Shown here piece after piece: positions 53,801 to 64,000 of a stretch of 64,000 bases of DNA. The DNA comes from Mycolicibacterium elephantis DSM 44368. GTDB taxonomy: Bacteria; Actinomycetota; Actinomycetes; Mycobacteriales; Mycobacteriaceae. The translations under genes were made by a program, and so were the position numbers. The stretch covers positions 62,001-126,000 of the forward strand of contig NZ_ATDN01000008.1 of NCBI RefSeq assembly GCF_004014805.1, written 5' to 3'. The notes beneath the pieces were generated by a model. It worked only from the letters and a program-made list of their open reading frames with translations. It was not told where the DNA came from and did not search any database. The first letter of the stretch is position 1; every line of letters begins with the position of its first letter.

Positions 53801-56800
53801 TCGCCGACTTCGAAGTGGTGACCGATCGCGAAGGCGAGAACATCCGGCGCGCTGTCGCCCGCCTGCATGTGACCGACGATGAGCCGGCGCCACAGCACGA
53901 CATCGCCGCGCTGCTCGCCGCGCACCCGGTCCGCACCGAAGGAGATGAGCTACGGCAGCTGTTCGGTTCGCGCGGGGTTCAACTCGGGCCTGCTTTCGCG
54001 AGCCTGGTCGCCGCCCACACCGGCGATGACCTACCCACACTGCTGGCCGAAATCGCGCTGCCGCGGGCGATTCGGGCCCAACAGAGCGCCTACGGTATCC
54101 ACCCGGTGTTGCTCGACGCCGGCTTCCAGTGCGTCGCCGCGCATCCAAGCCTCAACGAAAGGGCCGACGACGACGCGCTGCTGGTGCCGCTGGGCGTGCG
54201 ACGGCTTCGCATCCGTGACACGGCGGGTAAACCGCGGTACTGCCTCGTCCGGTTGACCGCGCAGGACCGGACCGGTGTCGAGGCCGATATCGAAATCCTT
54301 GACGAGTCCGGTGCGGCGGTACTGACCATGCAAGGGTTCCGCCTGGGCAGCAGTGCCGAAGGAAGCGACGCCGAACGTGTCCTCGCCGAACGGCTGCTCG
54401 CCGTCGAATGGCAGGAGCAGGAGCCGCCGGCCGTGGCCGACACCGAACCCGGCGAGTGGCTGTTGATCACCACCTCCGACGTCGAGGCCACCCTGCCGAC
54501 CAGGCTTCTCGATGCGATGAAAGCCCTTGGTGCGCAGTGTGACTGGTTCAACTGGCCGCAGACCGGGGACCAAGCGACCTATGCGGACCAGCTGGGCGGC
54601 CGGCTGAAGGCAAGCGCTGTCAACGGCGTGGTCGTGGTCTTCCCGTCAGCGGCGGAGGAAGTCGACGAGGACGGTTTGGTCCGGGCCCGCGCGCACGTCT
54701 CGGCGCTGGTGCGGATAGCCCGCGAACTCACCGAATCACCGGGCGCGCCGCCTCGGCTGTTCGTGCTGACCCGGGCGGCTCAGGCTGTCGAGGATCGGGA
54801 CGAGCACAACCTCGACCAGGCCGGGCTGCGCGGACTGATCCGGGTGGTCGGCGCCGAACATCCGGAACTACGTGCCACGCATATCGACGTCGACGCCGGC
54901 TACGACCCCGAGGGGGTGGCGGCGGAACTGCTGTCCGGCTCGAACGAGGACGAGACCGCTTGGCGCGGCAGCCGATGGTATGTCGCGCGGCTGCGGCCCA
55001 CACCTCTGCGGCCGGAGGAGCGCCGCACCGCCACGGTGAGCCATGAGACCGACGGTGTGCGGCTGCAGATCCGCACTCCCGGTGACCTCGGGACGATGGA
55101 ACTCGTTGCCGCCGAACGTGTCCCACCGGGCCCGGGCGAGATCGAGGTGGCGGTGAGCGCCTCCAGCATCAACTTCGCCGACGTGCTGGTCGCGTTCGGC
55201 CAGTACCCCAGCCTCGAAGGGCTTCTCCCCCGACCGGGCACCGACTTCGCAGGCGTGGTGACAGCGGTCGGCCCCGGAGTCACCACTCACCGCGTCGGCG
55301 ACCATGTCGGCGGCTTCTCCAAGAACGGCTGCTGGGCCACCTTTGTGACCTGTGACGCGCGCACCGCCGTCACATTGCCGCCGGGACTGACCGATGAGTT
55401 GGCGGCGGCGACGACAACCGCGTACGCCACCGCTTGGTACGGGTTGCACGACCAGGCCCGCATCGCACCGGGCGAACGGGTGTTGATCCACTCCGCCACC
55501 GGCGGTGTGGGGCAGGCGGCCATCGCGATCGCCCGCGCGGCGGGTGCGGAGATCTTCGCCACCGCGGGCAGCCCGGATCGTCGGGAGATGTTGCGGGACA
55601 TGGGCATCGAGCATGTGTATGACTCACGCAGCACCGAGTTCGCCGACCTGATCTGCCGCGATACCGATGGCGCCGGTGTCGACATCGTGCTCAACTCCCT
55701 GACCGGCGCCGCGCAGCGCGCCGGCTTCGAACTGCTGGCCATCGACGGGCGGTTCGTGGAGATCGGCAAGCTCGACGTCTACGCCAACTCCCGGCTGGGC
55801 ATGTACCCCTTCCGGCGCAACCTCACCTTCCACTACGTCGACCTGGCGCTGATGGTCGAAAGCCGGCCCGAGCGGGTCGGCGAGCTGCTGCGCCGCGTCT
55901 ACGCGCTGGTGGCAACCGGCGAACTTGCGCCACCGCAGCGCACTCATTACCCACTTGCCGAGGCGGCCACCGCGATTCGCGTGATGGGCGCGGCCGAGCA
56001 CACCGGCAAGCTGGTGCTCGACATTCCGCGCAGCGGACACACCACCGTGGCATTGCCGCCGGAACAGGCTCAGGTCTTCCGGCCCGACGGCGCCTACATC
56101 ATCACCGGCGGGCTGGGCGGGCTCGGGTTGTTCCTCGCCGCCGAGATGGCTGCGGCGGGGTGCGGCAGGATCGTGCTGACAAGCCGCTCACAACCCACCG
56201 CGGCGGCGCAGCAGGCGATTTCGCGGATGCGTGAAAGCGGCACCGAGATCCACGTGGAATGCGGGGACATCGCCGAGCCGGACACCGCGGGGCGCCTGGT
56301 CTCCGTCGCCACCGCCACCGGGCTGCCCGTGCGCGGGGTGCTGCACGCCGCGGCCGTGGTGGAGGACGCCACTTTTGCGACCGTGACGGACGACCTGATC
56401 GAACGAGACTGGGCGGCAAAGGTTCACGGCGCCTGGCACATGCACCGGGCCACGGCCGAGCAGCCGCTGGACTGGTTCTGCTGCTTCTCCTCGGCGGCCG
56501 CGCTGCTCGGCTCGCCGGGGCAGGGGGCATACGCCGCGGCCAACAGCTGGCTGGACGCCTTCACCCACTGGCGCCGTGCCCAAGGCCTACCGATCACCAC
56601 GATCGCATGGGGGGCATGGGCCGAGATCGGCCGCGCCGCATCGCTGGAGGAAGGCCGCACCACCATGATCGCGCCTCAGGAGGGCGCGCACGCCTTCCAG
56701 ACGCTGCTGCGTCACGACCGCGCGTACACCGGCTACATGCCCACCGCGGGTACGCCGTTGTTCACCGCGCTCGTCGGGCGCAGCCCGTTCGCCGAAGCGT

Positions 56801-57129
56801 TCAAGACCGCGGGTGACACGCAGCACGACACCGCCGCGGTGCGGGCGGAGTTGCTGACGCTGCCCCGAGACGAGTGGCCGACGCGGCTGCGGCGCCTGGT
56901 GGCCGAGCAGGCCAGCCTCATCCTGCGCCGCACGGTCGATCCCGACCACCCGTTCCCGGACCATGGCCTGGACTCGCTGGGTTTCCTCGAACTCCGCAAC
57001 CGCATCGAATCCGAGACCGGTATACGCGTGACACCCAAGGCCATCGCCACCCACAACACCGCGCGTGCGCTCGGCAAACACCTGGCCGATACGCTGGCGA
57101 GTGAGCAGACCGTGCCGGCGGCGGTGTGA
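50839..57129 (+). CDS. Mas-like highly reducing type I polyketide synthase (2096 aa)
   Basis: Iterative synthase that elongates a fatty acyl starter, probably with methylmalonyl-CoA, to a multimethyl-branched saturated acid. Domain order KS-AT-DH-ER-KR-ACP, as in Mas and Pks2. KS: Cys178 in VDSACSTGM, His313 ([12 protein letters not shown]), His350 ([10 protein letters not shown]). AT: Ser621 in [10 protein letters not shown]; the specificity motif reads VASH (722-725), as in methylmalonyl-using Mas enzymes. DH: His929 (LADHQV) and Asp1093 (HPVLLDAG). ER: NADPH loop [11 protein letters not shown] near 1551. [11 protein letters not shown] near 1755 and Tyr1898 (GAYAAANSW). ACP: Ser2046 in GLDSLGF. 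All catalytic residues are present, so full reduction is expected. ATG follows a GAAGG site. No FadD ligase lies next to it in the window. A Pap-like gene follows after 61 bases, as is usual for acyl transfer from a Mas-type ACP. Confidence 0.96.
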   Translation: MGDPLVTPIALIGMACRLPGGIESPEKLWEALVRGDDLVTEVPADHWDIDEFYDPEPGVPGKSVTRYGGFLDDIWGFDASFFGLRTHEATHMDPNHRLLMEVSWEAIEHAGVDPRSLFGSKTGVFMGVVHDDHLVMTYEAGLVHDPYTYPGNTPSMASGRIAFWLGAHGPALTVDSACSTGMLTLHLACRSLNDGESDLALAGGVNTMISALMNSCGSALGMYSPTGCCHSFDAAADGFVRSEGCAVVLLKRLPDAVRDGDRILAVIRGTAANHDGRTKTISRPSLEAQADAYRAALAAAGVDATTVGMVEAHGTGTRVGDPIEFGSLARVYGTDGHKCALGSAKSNFGHTEGAAGTLGLMKAALALQHGVVPPSLHFTRLPDDLAKIETGLFVPTAVTPWPSRQQQQPRRAAVSSYGLSGTNVHAVLEEAPAPARQEAAAAPAGSLVYVLSATSSEALRRTSARLADWVTARADQLVASDLAYTLARRRGHRPVRAAAVAADLAELTERLREVADSGIEYPAAVGQDDRGPVWVFSGQGSQWAAMGAALLKTEPVFAATVAEAEPLIAAEAGFSVTEAMSAPETVTGIGRVQPTLFTMQVALAAAMRSHGVHPGAVVGHSMGEAAAAVVAGALSLADGVRVICRRSRLLATIAGAGAMASVELPARQVREELAARNLSDVVVSVITSPESTVIGGSPEAVRDLVAMWERRDITAREVAVDVASHSPQVDPILTELADALAELNPSTPSVPFYSATLDDPRSEAVVDARYWVDNLRRPVRFADAVQAALEDGHRVFAELSPHPLLTRAVEQTAKSADISAQALPCLLRDQDVPHGLREFLANLHCAGAAVDFATLYPGGRLVDAPLPTWTHRRLRIGSGDASPQAGGLGARSLAVHPLLGAHVRLPEEPERHAWQGEVGTAALPWLADHQVHNVAALPGAAYCEMALSAARTVLGEDSEVRDIRFEQMLMLDEQTSITTLASVDAPGVADFEVVTDREGENIRRAVARLHVTDDEPAPQHDIAALLAAHPVRTEGDELRQLFGSRGVQLGPAFASLVAAHTGDDLPTLLAEIALPRAIRAQQSAYGIHPVLLDAGFQCVAAHPSLNERADDDALLVPLGVRRLRIRDTAGKPRYCLVRLTAQDRTGVEADIEILDESGAAVLTMQGFRLGSSAEGSDAERVLAERLLAVEWQEQEPPAVADTEPGEWLLITTSDVEATLPTRLLDAMKALGAQCDWFNWPQTGDQATYADQLGGRLKASAVNGVVVVFPSAAEEVDEDGLVRARAHVSALVRIARELTESPGAPPRLFVLTRAAQAVEDRDEHNLDQAGLRGLIRVVGAEHPELRATHIDVDAGYDPEGVAAELLSGSNEDETAWRGSRWYVARLRPTPLRPEERRTATVSHETDGVRLQIRTPGDLGTMELVAAERVPPGPGEIEVAVSASSINFADVLVAFGQYPSLEGLLPRPGTDFAGVVTAVGPGVTTHRVGDHVGGFSKNGCWATFVTCDARTAVTLPPGLTDELAAATTTAYATAWYGLHDQARIAPGERVLIHSATGGVGQAAIAIARAAGAEIFATAGSPDRREMLRDMGIEHVYDSRSTEFADLICRDTDGAGVDIVLNSLTGAAQRAGFELLAIDGRFVEIGKLDVYANSRLGMYPFRRNLTFHYVDLALMVESRPERVGELLRRVYALVATGELAPPQRTHYPLAEAATAIRVMGAAEHTGKLVLDIPRSGHTTVALPPEQAQVFRPDGAYIITGGLGGLGLFLAAEMAAAGCGRIVLTSRSQPTAAAQQAISRMRESGTEIHVECGDIAEPDTAGRLVSVATATGLPVRGVLHAAAVVEDATFATVTDDLIERDWAAKVHGAWHMHRATAEQPLDWFCCFSSAAALLGSPGQGAYAAANSWLDAFTHWRRAQGLPITTIAWGAWAEIGRAASLEEGRTTMIAPQEGAHAFQTLLRHDRAYTGYMPTAGTPLFTALVGRSPFAEAFKTAGDTQHDTAAVRAELLTLPRDEWPTRLRRLVAEQASLILRRTVDPDHPFPDHGLDSLGFLELRNRIESETGIRVTPKAIATHNTARALGKHLADTLASEQTVPAAV

Positions 57130-57175
57130 TCGCCTCTGCCGCAACGTGAACAGGCCGCAACTGCAGGCTGCATCC

Positions 57176-57183
57176 AAAGGAGG
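57176..57183 (+). promoter_or_regulatory. Strong ribosome binding site for Pap-like gene
   Basis: AAAGGAGG, seven bases before the GTG at 57191. It decides the GTG start and shows the downstream gene is translated independently of the PKS. Confidence 0.8.
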
Positions 57184-57190
57184 CTGATAG

Positions 57191-58600
57191 GTGGCTGGGC
57201 GGATACGTCGTGCGCGCGAATCCCTGCGAGCTCGTCGCGCATCCCGTGCTGATACGCGGCCCGACAATCGGCTCGCGGTGGCGGACGAAGCCTTGCTGGC
57301 AGAGCATCACGCCGCCGACATGAACGTCATCATCCAGGTCACGTGGGTGTATAAACGTCCCGTCGACGTCGACGCGCTGCGACGGTTCCACTACTACCTC
57401 GGTCGGGGTCTGCTGGGGCGTCGCATCGAGCCCCCGGTGCTGCCGACAGCGCGGCATCGGTGGGTCGTCGATCGAGGACCGGTGGACATCGACATCGCCG
57501 AAACCCCCCGTCCGCGCGCAGAACTCAGCGACTGGGTGGACGAGCGCTCCCAACTGCCCATCGATCCCGAGAAGGGACCTGGCTGGCATATCGGCGTGCT
57601 TCCGATGACCGACGGTTCGACAGGGATCTGCCTGGTGCTCTCGCACAACCTGATCGACGGCCTCGGCCTCGCCCTGGTGATCGTGGAAGCGGTCCTCGGC
57701 AAGACCCGCGAGCTCGGCTATCCGCTGCCACGATCGCGCACGCGAGGACGCGCAGTGCTTCAGGACGCCCGCCAGACGGCACGCGATCTTCCTGAGGTGG
57801 CGCGGGCACTCACCACGGCGGCACGTCTGGCACGCAAGCAGGACCGTCCCCAACCTCCGAGGGAGCGGCCACGTCGGTCAAAAGCCCTCGCCGTGCCCGG
57901 CGATGACGACGTCGTTCTCGTGCCCGCGATCACGATCTACATCGACCTCGACGATTGGGATGCGCGCGCGGCAGCGCTGCGCGGAGCCAGCCACACGATG
58001 GCCGCGGCGTTCGCCGCGAAGTTCGGCGAGCGAATCGGACGCTGGCGCGCCGATGACGGCTCGGTCACCCTGCAGATTCCCATCAGTGACCGCACCGAGG
58101 AGGACACGCGTGCGATGGCGCTGTCGTATGCGCGGGTCAAGGTCGACCCGACCCCGCTGACGACGGACCTGAGCGACATCCGCGCCACCATCAAGCAGAC
58201 GCTGCACACGATGAAGGAGACGCAGGAAGAGACCAAACAGCTTCTCTGGCTGCCCGCAATCACCCCTGAGCGTGCACTGAAGCGGATGGTGGCCAGGATG
58301 CCGGCCGATCCCGATCAGCCGGTGTTCTGCTCCTACCTCGGCGATTTGAACTCGCTGATCGGTTGCCCGGCAGGCACCGCCGCCGAGTACGAGAACGCAA
58401 GGGGGACCGGCCAACGGGAATCACGGCGGTTCCTCGACCAGATCGGTGGCCGAATGATCATTTTGTCCGGGCGCATCAACGGCAAGATCTTCATCAGCGT
58501 CGGCGCCTACCAACCGGGTGCCGAGAACACCAAGCCGGCCCTCCGCGAACTGGCCAAGCGGACGATGGCCGACTTCGACCTGACCGGCCACATCGACTGA
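57191..58600 (+). CDS. Pap-like / condensation-superfamily acyltransferase (469 aa)
   Basis: Polyketide-associated-protein-type acyltransferase, expected to transfer the PKS-made acyl chain from the ACP to a hydroxyl of a sugar or the peptide. The active-site motif is SHNLIDG at about 155-161. It keeps the catalytic His and the Asp-Gly of the HHxxxDG motif but has Ser in place of the first His. A basic N-terminus and a proline-rich linker around residue 215-235 are visible. The C-terminus lacks a clear DFGWG motif, so it could be a WS/DGAT-like relative instead. Tail-to-tail with the hemophore-like gene. Confidence 0.87.
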   Translation: MAGRIRRARESLRARRASRADTRPDNRLAVADEALLAEHHAADMNVIIQVTWVYKRPVDVDALRRFHYYLGRGLLGRRIEPPVLPTARHRWVVDRGPVDIDIAETPRPRAELSDWVDERSQLPIDPEKGPGWHIGVLPMTDGSTGICLVLSHNLIDGLGLALVIVEAVLGKTRELGYPLPRSRTRGRAVLQDARQTARDLPEVARALTTAARLARKQDRPQPPRERPRRSKALAVPGDDDVVLVPAITIYIDLDDWDARAAALRGASHTMAAAFAAKFGERIGRWRADDGSVTLQIPISDRTEEDTRAMALSYARVKVDPTPLTTDLSDIRATIKQTLHTMKETQEETKQLLWLPAITPERALKRMVARMPADPDQPVFCSYLGDLNSLIGCPAGTAAEYENARGTGQRESRRFLDQIGGRMIILSGRINGKIFISVGAYQPGAENTKPALRELAKRTMADFDLTGHID

Positions 58601-58675
58601 TCGGCCGGCCCTGGCCGCGCTGCCCGGAGCAGGCGGAGCCCAACGGCTCACGACCCGCTCCGGCCAGCGGTGCGA

Positions 58676-59014
58676 TCAGAAGCTGTTGCAGGTGGCGAAG
58701 GCCGCCTCGATCGCCGGGAGGTACGGCTGCATTTGCGGCGCGGTCGCGACATGTTGCGCGGTCTTCGCACGCTGCTCCGGCCCGGCGGCGAGGAACTCGT
58801 TCAGGCCCCGCTGCACGATCGGCGTTTGGTTGAACGCCGCAGCGACTTGTGGGTTCTGCGCCTCAAGCGCCGCCACCAGTTGCGTGTAGGTGCACGTGGT
58901 GTTGATGGCCGGGCCCAGGTCAGGAGCCGCGGATGCGACGCCGGCCCCGGCACCGAGCGACAGTGCGACACCGCCCACCACAACAGCCAGCCTGGTCATC
59001 GACAGTTGGATCAT
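58676..59014 (-). CDS. Hemophore-like secreted protein (112 aa)
   Basis: Small exported protein of the mycobacterial hemophore-related family (Rv0203-like). Signal peptide residues 1-29 ending in VASAA, with likely cleavage before APDLG. The mature part has INTTCTYTQLVAAL, then QTPIVQRGLNEFLAAGPEQR, and Cys41/Cys109 that can form a disulfide. The ATG (59012-59014) has a GGGAGG site at 59025-59030. In M. tuberculosis a relative sits next to an MmpL gene and binds heme; here it also sits beside MmpL genes. Heme binding is by family only; the gene may be unrelated to the lipopeptide. Confidence 0.88.
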   Translation of the reverse strand: MIQLSMTRLAVVVGGVALSLGAGAGVASAAPDLGPAINTTCTYTQLVAALEAQNPQVAAAFNQTPIVQRGLNEFLAAGPEQRAKTAQHVATAPQMQPYLPAIEAAFATCNSF

Positions 59015-59141
59015 GTACCGAATTCCTCCCTGACATGTGATCCCCGACCGTACAGACTCTAGTGGCCATTGCGGGATCTCCCCAAACTTTTTGGGAACGG
59101 GTTAGCCCGTCACTCCTCTATCGCGCGCGCCTTGAAAAGCG

Positions 59142-62000
59142 TTAGCTGACGGGGGTACTTGAGTCTCGGGAACGAAGACGCCGTGCCGCGGCGGCCGGAC
59201 GTGGGTGCACCCGCAGCGGCCACCAGAACCACCGGCCCAGCAGCGCCGCGATCGACGGCGTCATGAACGCGCGCACCACCAACGTGTCGAACAACAGGCC
59301 CATCCCGATGGTGGAGCCCACCTGACCGATGATGCGCAGGTCGCTGACCACCATCGACAGCATCGTGAAGGCGAAGACCAGACCGGCGGCCGTCACGACC
59401 TTGCCGCTGCCGCCCATGGCCCGGATGATGCCGGTGTTCAACCCGGCGCCGATCTCCTCTTTCATCCGCGACACCAGCAGCAGGTTGTAGTCCGACCCGA
59501 CCGCCAGCAGGATGATCACCGACATCGCCAACACGAGCCAGTGCAACTCGATGCCGAGGATGTGCTGCCAGATCAGCACCGAGAGCCCGAACGCCGCGGC
59601 CAGCGAAAGCGTCACGGTCCCAACGATCACCAGAGCCGCGACCAGGCTTCGAGTGATGATCAGCATGATGGAAAAGATCAGACAGACCGCCGCTGTCGCC
59701 GCGATCAACAGGTCGTATGCGGACCCGTCGCGTAGATCTTTGAAGGTGGGGGCCGCACCGGCCAGGTGGATCTTGGCGTTCTCCAGCGGAGTGACCTTCA
59801 GGGCCTCCTCGGCGGCCGTGCGGACGGCGTCGACGCGCGAGATGCCTTCGGGCGTCCCCGGGTCGTCCCGATGCGTGATGATCAGGCGGAGGGCCTTCCC
59901 GTCCGGCGAGAAGAAGAGCTCCATGGCCCGCTTGAAGTCCTCGTTCTCGAACACCTCGGGCGGCAGGTAGAACGAATCGTCGTTCTGGGCCTCGTCGTAG
60001 ATCCTGCCCATCGCGGTGGCGTTCTGCGTCGTGTCGTCGACCAGCGCCAGCATGCCCGACATGGTGCTGTACGTGGTCAGCAGCATGGTGCGCATGGCTT
60101 TCATGGTCGCGATCATCGGCGGGAACTGGACGAGCAGTTCCTTCTGGAGGTAGTTGAGTTGATCGACCTGTTCCAGGATCTGGTGCATCTGCACGCTGAT
60201 CTGGTCGGTGCCGTCGAGCCCTTCGAATATCGATCTGATCGCCCAACAGATCGGGATGTTGTAGCAGTGCGGTTCCCAGAACAGATAGTTGCGAAGCGGC
60301 CGGAAGAAGTCGTCGAAATTGGCGATGTTGTCGCGCAATTCGTCGGTGATCTCCGAGATTTCCTTGTTGACCAGCGTCGTCTCATTGGTGATGTCGCTGA
60401 TCTGTTGCATCAGCGAATAGGTGCGCTCCATCTGGCTGATCATCTTGTCCATGTTCTCGACCTGGTCCAGCATGCCCTCGACGCGCTCTTTTCCGAACGG
60501 GAGGATCTGCATCATGCCGGCGCTTTGCAGGCTGAGCTGAAACGGAATGGAGGTGCGCTCGATCGGGGTGCCCTCCGGCCGGGTGATCGACTGCACGGAC
60601 GCGATACCGGGAACCGCGAAAATGCGCTTGGCCAGTTTGTGCAGAACCACGAAGTCCGCTGGATTGCGCATGTCGTGGTCGGCTTCGAGAATCAGGATGT
60701 CGGGCATCATCCGTGATTCCGGGAAATGCCGCTCAGCCGCCGCGTATCCCTCGTTCGCGGGAATGTCCTGAGGCACGTAGAGCCGGTCGTCGTAGCTGGT
60801 CTTGTATCCCGGCAATGCCAGTAGCCCGATCAGCGCCACCGCGCACGACCCGATCAGGATGGGCGCAGGCCACCTGACGATGGCCGTCCCCAACCGTCGC
60901 CATCGGCGGACCATCACCTTGCGTTTGGGCTCGAACAGCCCGAAGCGGCTTCCGACGGCGATCACGGCCGGAATCAACGTCAGTGCCACCGCGACCGCGA
61001 CGACCATACCCACCGCGGAGGGAATGCCCATCGTCTGGAAGTACGGCAGCCGGGTGAAGTTGAGACAGAAGATGGCGCCCGCGATGGTCAAACCTGAGGC
61101 CAGCACCACCTTGGCCACGCTGCGATAGGTGGTGAAGAACGCCGTTTCCCGGTCCTCGCCGGCTTGGCGGGCCTCGTGATAGCGGCCGGTGAAGAAGATG
61201 CCGTAATCGGTGCCGACGGCGATGCCGAGGGACACCAGCAGGTTGACCGCGAACGTCGAAAGCCCGAGGATGCCCTGATCGCCGAGGAACGCGACGACTC
61301 CCCTGGCCGCCTGCACCTGGATTCCCACCATGAGTAGCAGGAGGATGACGGTGGTGATCGAGCGGTACACGAAAAGCAACATCGTGAAGATCACCGCGAG
61401 GGTCACCAGGGTGATCGTGATGATCGACTTGTCGCCCGCGTGGTTCATGTCGGCAACCAACGGCGCCGGGCCTGTGACGTAGGCCTTGACCCCCGGCGGC
61501 GCCGGTGTGCGTTCCACGATGTCGCGGACCGCTTCCACGGACTCGTTGGCCAGCAATTCGCCCTGGTTCCCGGCAAGGTTCAGCTGCACGTAGGCAGCCA
61601 TCCGGTCGGGGCTCTCCACGCCGGACGCCGTGAGCGAATCACCCCAGTAATCCTGGACGTGCTGCACATGCCTGGTGTCGGCCCTCAGCTCGCGGATCAA
61701 CTCGTCGTAATAGAGGTGTGCCTCTTCGCCGAGCGGCTCCTGGCCCTCCAGCACGATCATCGCCATGCTGTCGGAATCGGATTCTTCGAACACCTCACCC
61801 ATGCGCTGCATGGCTTTGAACGACGGTGCGTCCTTGGGAATCACCGACACGGAGCTTTCCCGGCCGACCTGTTCCAGCGACGGAATCACGAAGGTCGCCA
61901 CGGCGATGAGGGCCAACCAGCCGATGATGATCGGCACCGCCAACCGATAGATGATCCGGGCGACCAGTGACCGGCCCTGGTCGACCTTCAGGTCGCTCAT
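59142..62000 (-). CDS. MmpL4-type RND lipid transporter (952 aa)
   Basis: Inner-membrane transporter of the MmpL family, which exports (lipo)glycolipids; MmpL4a/4b export GPLs. N-terminal cytoplasmic basic segment, then a first helix ([16 protein letters not shown]). The two large periplasmic domains each precede a helix bundle. The proton-relay Asp-Tyr pairs are present at Asp265-Tyr266 ([17 protein letters not shown]) and Asp837-Tyr838 ([15 protein letters not shown]). Length is typical. The first loop contains long coiled-coil-like helices (around 500-560), normal for MmpL4. It starts 40 bases after its paralogue upstream and forms an operon with it. No mmpS is in the window. Confidence 0.95.
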   Translation of the reverse strand: MSDLKVDQGRSLVARIIYRLAVPIIIGWLALIAVATFVIPSLEQVGRESSVSVIPKDAPSFKAMQRMGEVFEESDSDSMAMIVLEGQEPLGEEAHLYYDELIRELRADTRHVQHVQDYWGDSLTASGVESPDRMAAYVQLNLAGNQGELLANESVEAVRDIVERTPAPPGVKAYVTGPAPLVADMNHAGDKSIITITLVTLAVIFTMLLFVYRSITTVILLLLMVGIQVQAARGVVAFLGDQGILGLSTFAVNLLVSLGIAVGTDYGIFFTGRYHEARQAGEDRETAFFTTYRSVAKVVLASGLTIAGAIFCLNFTRLPYFQTMGIPSAVGMVVAVAVALTLIPAVIAVGSRFGLFEPKRKVMVRRWRRLGTAIVRWPAPILIGSCAVALIGLLALPGYKTSYDDRLYVPQDIPANEGYAAAERHFPESRMMPDILILEADHDMRNPADFVVLHKLAKRIFAVPGIASVQSITRPEGTPIERTSIPFQLSLQSAGMMQILPFGKERVEGMLDQVENMDKMISQMERTYSLMQQISDITNETTLVNKEISEITDELRDNIANFDDFFRPLRNYLFWEPHCYNIPICWAIRSIFEGLDGTDQISVQMHQILEQVDQLNYLQKELLVQFPPMIATMKAMRTMLLTTYSTMSGMLALVDDTTQNATAMGRIYDEAQNDDSFYLPPEVFENEDFKRAMELFFSPDGKALRLIITHRDDPGTPEGISRVDAVRTAAEEALKVTPLENAKIHLAGAAPTFKDLRDGSAYDLLIAATAAVCLIFSIMLIITRSLVAALVIVGTVTLSLAAAFGLSVLIWQHILGIELHWLVLAMSVIILLAVGSDYNLLLVSRMKEEIGAGLNTGIIRAMGGSGKVVTAAGLVFAFTMLSMVVSDLRIIGQVGSTIGMGLLFDTLVVRAFMTPSIAALLGRWFWWPLRVHPRPAAAARRLRSRDSSTPVS
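59205..59700 (-). repeat. MmpL 3'-segment repeat (second copy about 62125-62640)
   Basis: The C-terminal helix-bundle coding part of the two mmpL genes is nearly identical at DNA level over about 500 bases by eye, with mostly silent differences. This indicates tandem duplication or recent gene conversion. Confidence 0.8.
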
Positions 62001-62040
62001 GCGGCCTTCACCGGGAAGGAGGTATACGCGTTCATCGCCG

Positions 62041-64000
62041 CTAGCGCTCGTCCCTTTGCAGAAGGGAACGCACCAGCGGCCGTGGGTCTCGTCCGCGCCG
62101 TGCTGCGGCGACGGGGCGCGGGTGCACCCGCAGCGGCCACCAGAACCACCGCCCCAGCAGCGCCGCGATCGACGGCGTCATGAACGCGCGCACCACCAAC
62201 GTGTCGAACAGCAGCCCGACCCCGATCGTGGAACCGAGCTGGCCGATGGTCTGCAGGTCGCTGACCACCATCGACAGCATCGTGAAGGCGAAGACCAGAC
62301 CCGCAGTCGTCACCACCTTGCCGCTGCCGCCCATGGCCCGGATGATGCCGGTGTTCAACCCGGCGCCGATCTCCTCTTTCATCCGTGACACCAGCAGCAG
62401 GTTGTAGTCCGACCCGACCGCCAACAGGATGATCACCGACATCGCCAGCACGACCCAGTTCAGCGGGATCCCAAGGATGTGCTGCCAGATCAGCACCGAC
62501 ATCCCGAACGCCGCGCCCAGCGAAAGCGCCACCGTCCCAACGATCACCAGGGCCGCGATGAAGCTGCGCGTGATGATCAGCATGATGGAAAAGATCAGAC
62601 AGAGCGCCGCTGTCGCCGCGATCAACAGGTCGTAGGTCGAGCCTTCGACGATGTCTTTGACCGACGCCGCGGTGCCGGTGAGGTAGATGTCGGCGCTTTG
62701 CAGCGGCGTTCCCTTGAGCGCCTCCTCCGCGGCGGTCATGATCGGGTCGACGCGCGACATCCCCTCCGTCGTCGCGGGGTCGCCCCGCTGGGAGATGAGC
62801 ATGCGCGCGGCCTTGCCGTCCGGTGACAGGAAGACATCCATGACGCGCTTGAAGTCTTCGTTCTCGAAAATCTCCGGCGGAAGATAGAACGAGTCGTCGT
62901 TCTTGGCGGCGTTGAACGCCTTGCCCATCGCGGTGGCGTTCTCGGTGGTCTCCTCCATCTGCGAGAGGATCCCGGACATGGTGCTGTGCATCGTCAGCAT
63001 CATCTGTCGGGTATCTCGCATGGTCTGGATCATCACCGGGAACTGCTCGGCCATCTGCGGCAGAAGCTGATCCAGTCGATCCAGGTTTTCGACCAGCCCG
63101 CGAAGTTTGACGGTGATCTGGTCGACGCCGTCGAGCGTGTCAAAGACGGACCTGACCGCGAAGCACAGCGGAATGTTGTAACAGTGCGGCTCCCAATACA
63201 GGTAGTTCCGGATCGGCCGGAAGAAGTCGTCGAAGTTGGCTACGTTGTCGCGCAACCGGTTCGTGATGTCTTCCAGTTCATGCGTGTTCGCGACCATCTC
63301 ATGAGTCGTGTCGACCATTTCCTCGGTCAGCGCCTGCATCCGCTGCATGATCGCGATCGTCTCGAGCATGTCGTCGGCCTGCACGAGCAGGTCGTCCATG
63401 CGCGCCCGCTGGAAAGGGATCAACTGCGACTGGCTCGCGCTGCTCATGCTGAGCATGAACGGAATCGTGGTGTTGTTGAGCGGTTCTCCGCCCGGGCGGG
63501 TGATGGCTTGCACCCGCGACACGCCTTCCACGGCCTGAACGGCCTTGGCGAGTTTGTTCAACACCAGGAAGTCCGCTGGATTGCGCATGTCGTGATCGGC
63601 CTCGACCAGCAGAATGTCGGGGGCCATCATCAGCGACTGGGGAAAATGTCGCTCAGCGGCCGCGTATCCCACGCTGGCGGGAATGTCTTGCGGAAGATAT
63701 TTCTGGTCGTTGTAACTGGCCTGGTAACCCGGCAACGCCAGGAGACCGATGAGCGAAATGGCCAGAGTCGCGGCCAGGATGGGTGCGGGCCACCGAACGA
63801 TCGCCGTACCGATCCGGCGCCACCGACGGACCGCGAGTTTCCGCTTCGGTTCGAACAACCGGATGCGACTGCCCGCGGCGATCACGGCCGGCACCAGCGT
63901 GACGGCCACCAGCACCGCGGCGACCATGCCGACCGCGGTGGGAACACCCAACGTCTGGTAGACGGGCAGCCTGGTGAACCGCAGGCACAGCACCGCTCCG
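62041..64000 (-). CDS. MmpL4-type RND lipid transporter, N-terminus beyond right edge (653 codons seen)
   Basis: C-terminal two-thirds of a second MmpL paralogue. The frame is open to the window edge and begins within the segment that precedes [13 protein letters not shown]. The second periplasmic domain, the [15 protein letters not shown] helix and the final basic tail are all present. It lies directly upstream of the 952-aa MmpL on the same strand, as in the mmpL4a-mmpL4b pair of GPL loci. If the pattern holds, an mmpS gene would be just beyond the right edge. Confidence 0.93.
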   Translation of the reverse strand, partial: GAVLCLRFTRLPVYQTLGVPTAVGMVAAVLVAVTLVPAVIAAGSRIRLFEPKRKLAVRRWRRIGTAIVRWPAPILAATLAISLIGLLALPGYQASYNDQKYLPQDIPASVGYAAAERHFPQSLMMAPDILLVEADHDMRNPADFLVLNKLAKAVQAVEGVSRVQAITRPGGEPLNNTTIPFMLSMSSASQSQLIPFQRARMDDLLVQADDMLETIAIMQRMQALTEEMVDTTHEMVANTHELEDITNRLRDNVANFDDFFRPIRNYLYWEPHCYNIPLCFAVRSVFDTLDGVDQITVKLRGLVENLDRLDQLLPQMAEQFPVMIQTMRDTRQMMLTMHSTMSGILSQMEETTENATAMGKAFNAAKNDDSFYLPPEIFENEDFKRVMDVFLSPDGKAARMLISQRGDPATTEGMSRVDPIMTAAEEALKGTPLQSADIYLTGTAASVKDIVEGSTYDLLIAATAALCLIFSIMLIITRSFIAALVIVGTVALSLGAAFGMSVLIWQHILGIPLNWVVLAMSVIILLAVGSDYNLLLVSRMKEEIGAGLNTGIIRAMGGSGKVVTTAGLVFAFTMLSMVVSDLQTIGQLGSTIGVGLLFDTLVVRAFMTPSIAALLGRWFWWPLRVHPRPVAAARRGRDPRPLVRSLLQRDER

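Noticed and set aside
58600..58680. Possible terminator between the convergent Pap-like and hemophore-like genes
   Set aside because: Inverted-repeat pieces (CTGGCC/GGCCAG, TGATCG/CGATCA) exist, but the stem is interrupted and no U-tract follows. Not strong enough to call.

Overview
The window is high-G+C mycobacterial DNA, most likely from a fast-growing species. The evidence is the set of lineage-typical families: tandem MmpL transporters, a Gap/Sap-type membrane protein, a Mas-like reducing polyketide synthase beside a Pap-type acyltransferase, glycopeptidolipid (GPL)-style glycosyltransferases and sugar methyltransferases, an MbtH protein, and a small hemophore-like secreted protein. Almost every gene can be read as part of one locus that builds, decorates and exports a large acylated lipopeptide.

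Layout. (1) 1-30997, minus strand: mbtH, then two giant NRPS genes (8113 aa, and at least 2137 aa running off the left edge). Together they show eight modules: Cs-A-T-E, C-A-T, C-A-T-E, C-A-T, C-A-T, C-A-T-E, C|A-T, C-A-T-E. The bar is a gene break inside module 7, where the C domain ends one protein and the A domain begins the next (ATGA stop/start overlap). No thioesterase or reductase is reached, so the peptide has at least eight residues, twice the four of a classical GPL core. The adenylation pockets of modules 1, 7 and 8 carry a threonine code; module 3 looks aromatic; module 5 has a Glu in the pocket, suggesting a cationic side chain. (2) 31.9-33.3 kb, plus: cytochrome P450. (3) 33.4-40.5 kb, minus: two paralogous GPL-type glycosyltransferases, a 14-TM MFS exporter and two sulfotransferases. 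(4) 40.7-44.5 kb: Gap-like protein (plus), then three methyltransferase-type genes (minus), one a fusion of an XRE-like helix-turn-helix to a CmcI/rhamnosyl-O-methyltransferase domain. (5) 44.6-50.6 kb: sugar C-methyltransferase and sugar oxidoreductase (plus), convergent with CDP-glucose 4,6-dehydratase, glucose-1-phosphate cytidylyltransferase and an unrecognised 285-aa protein (minus), then another methyltransferase (plus). (6) 50.8-58.6 kb, plus: Mas-like PKS and Pap-like acyltransferase. (7) 58.7-64.0 kb, minus: hemophore-like protein and two tandem MmpL transporters, the second cut by the right edge.

Inferred working model. The NRPS with MbtH assembles an N-acylated D/L peptide rich in threonine. 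The glycosyltransferases attach sugars, possibly including a C-methylated deoxysugar made from a CDP-activated precursor. O-methyltransferases and sulfotransferases decorate it. The PKS/Pap pair supplies or transfers a methyl-branched acyl chain, and the Gap, MmpL and MFS proteins export the product. A fatty acyl-AMP ligase, an MmpS partner and the NRPS release domain are not in the window and are expected beyond its edges. I do not recognise this combination as a described product.
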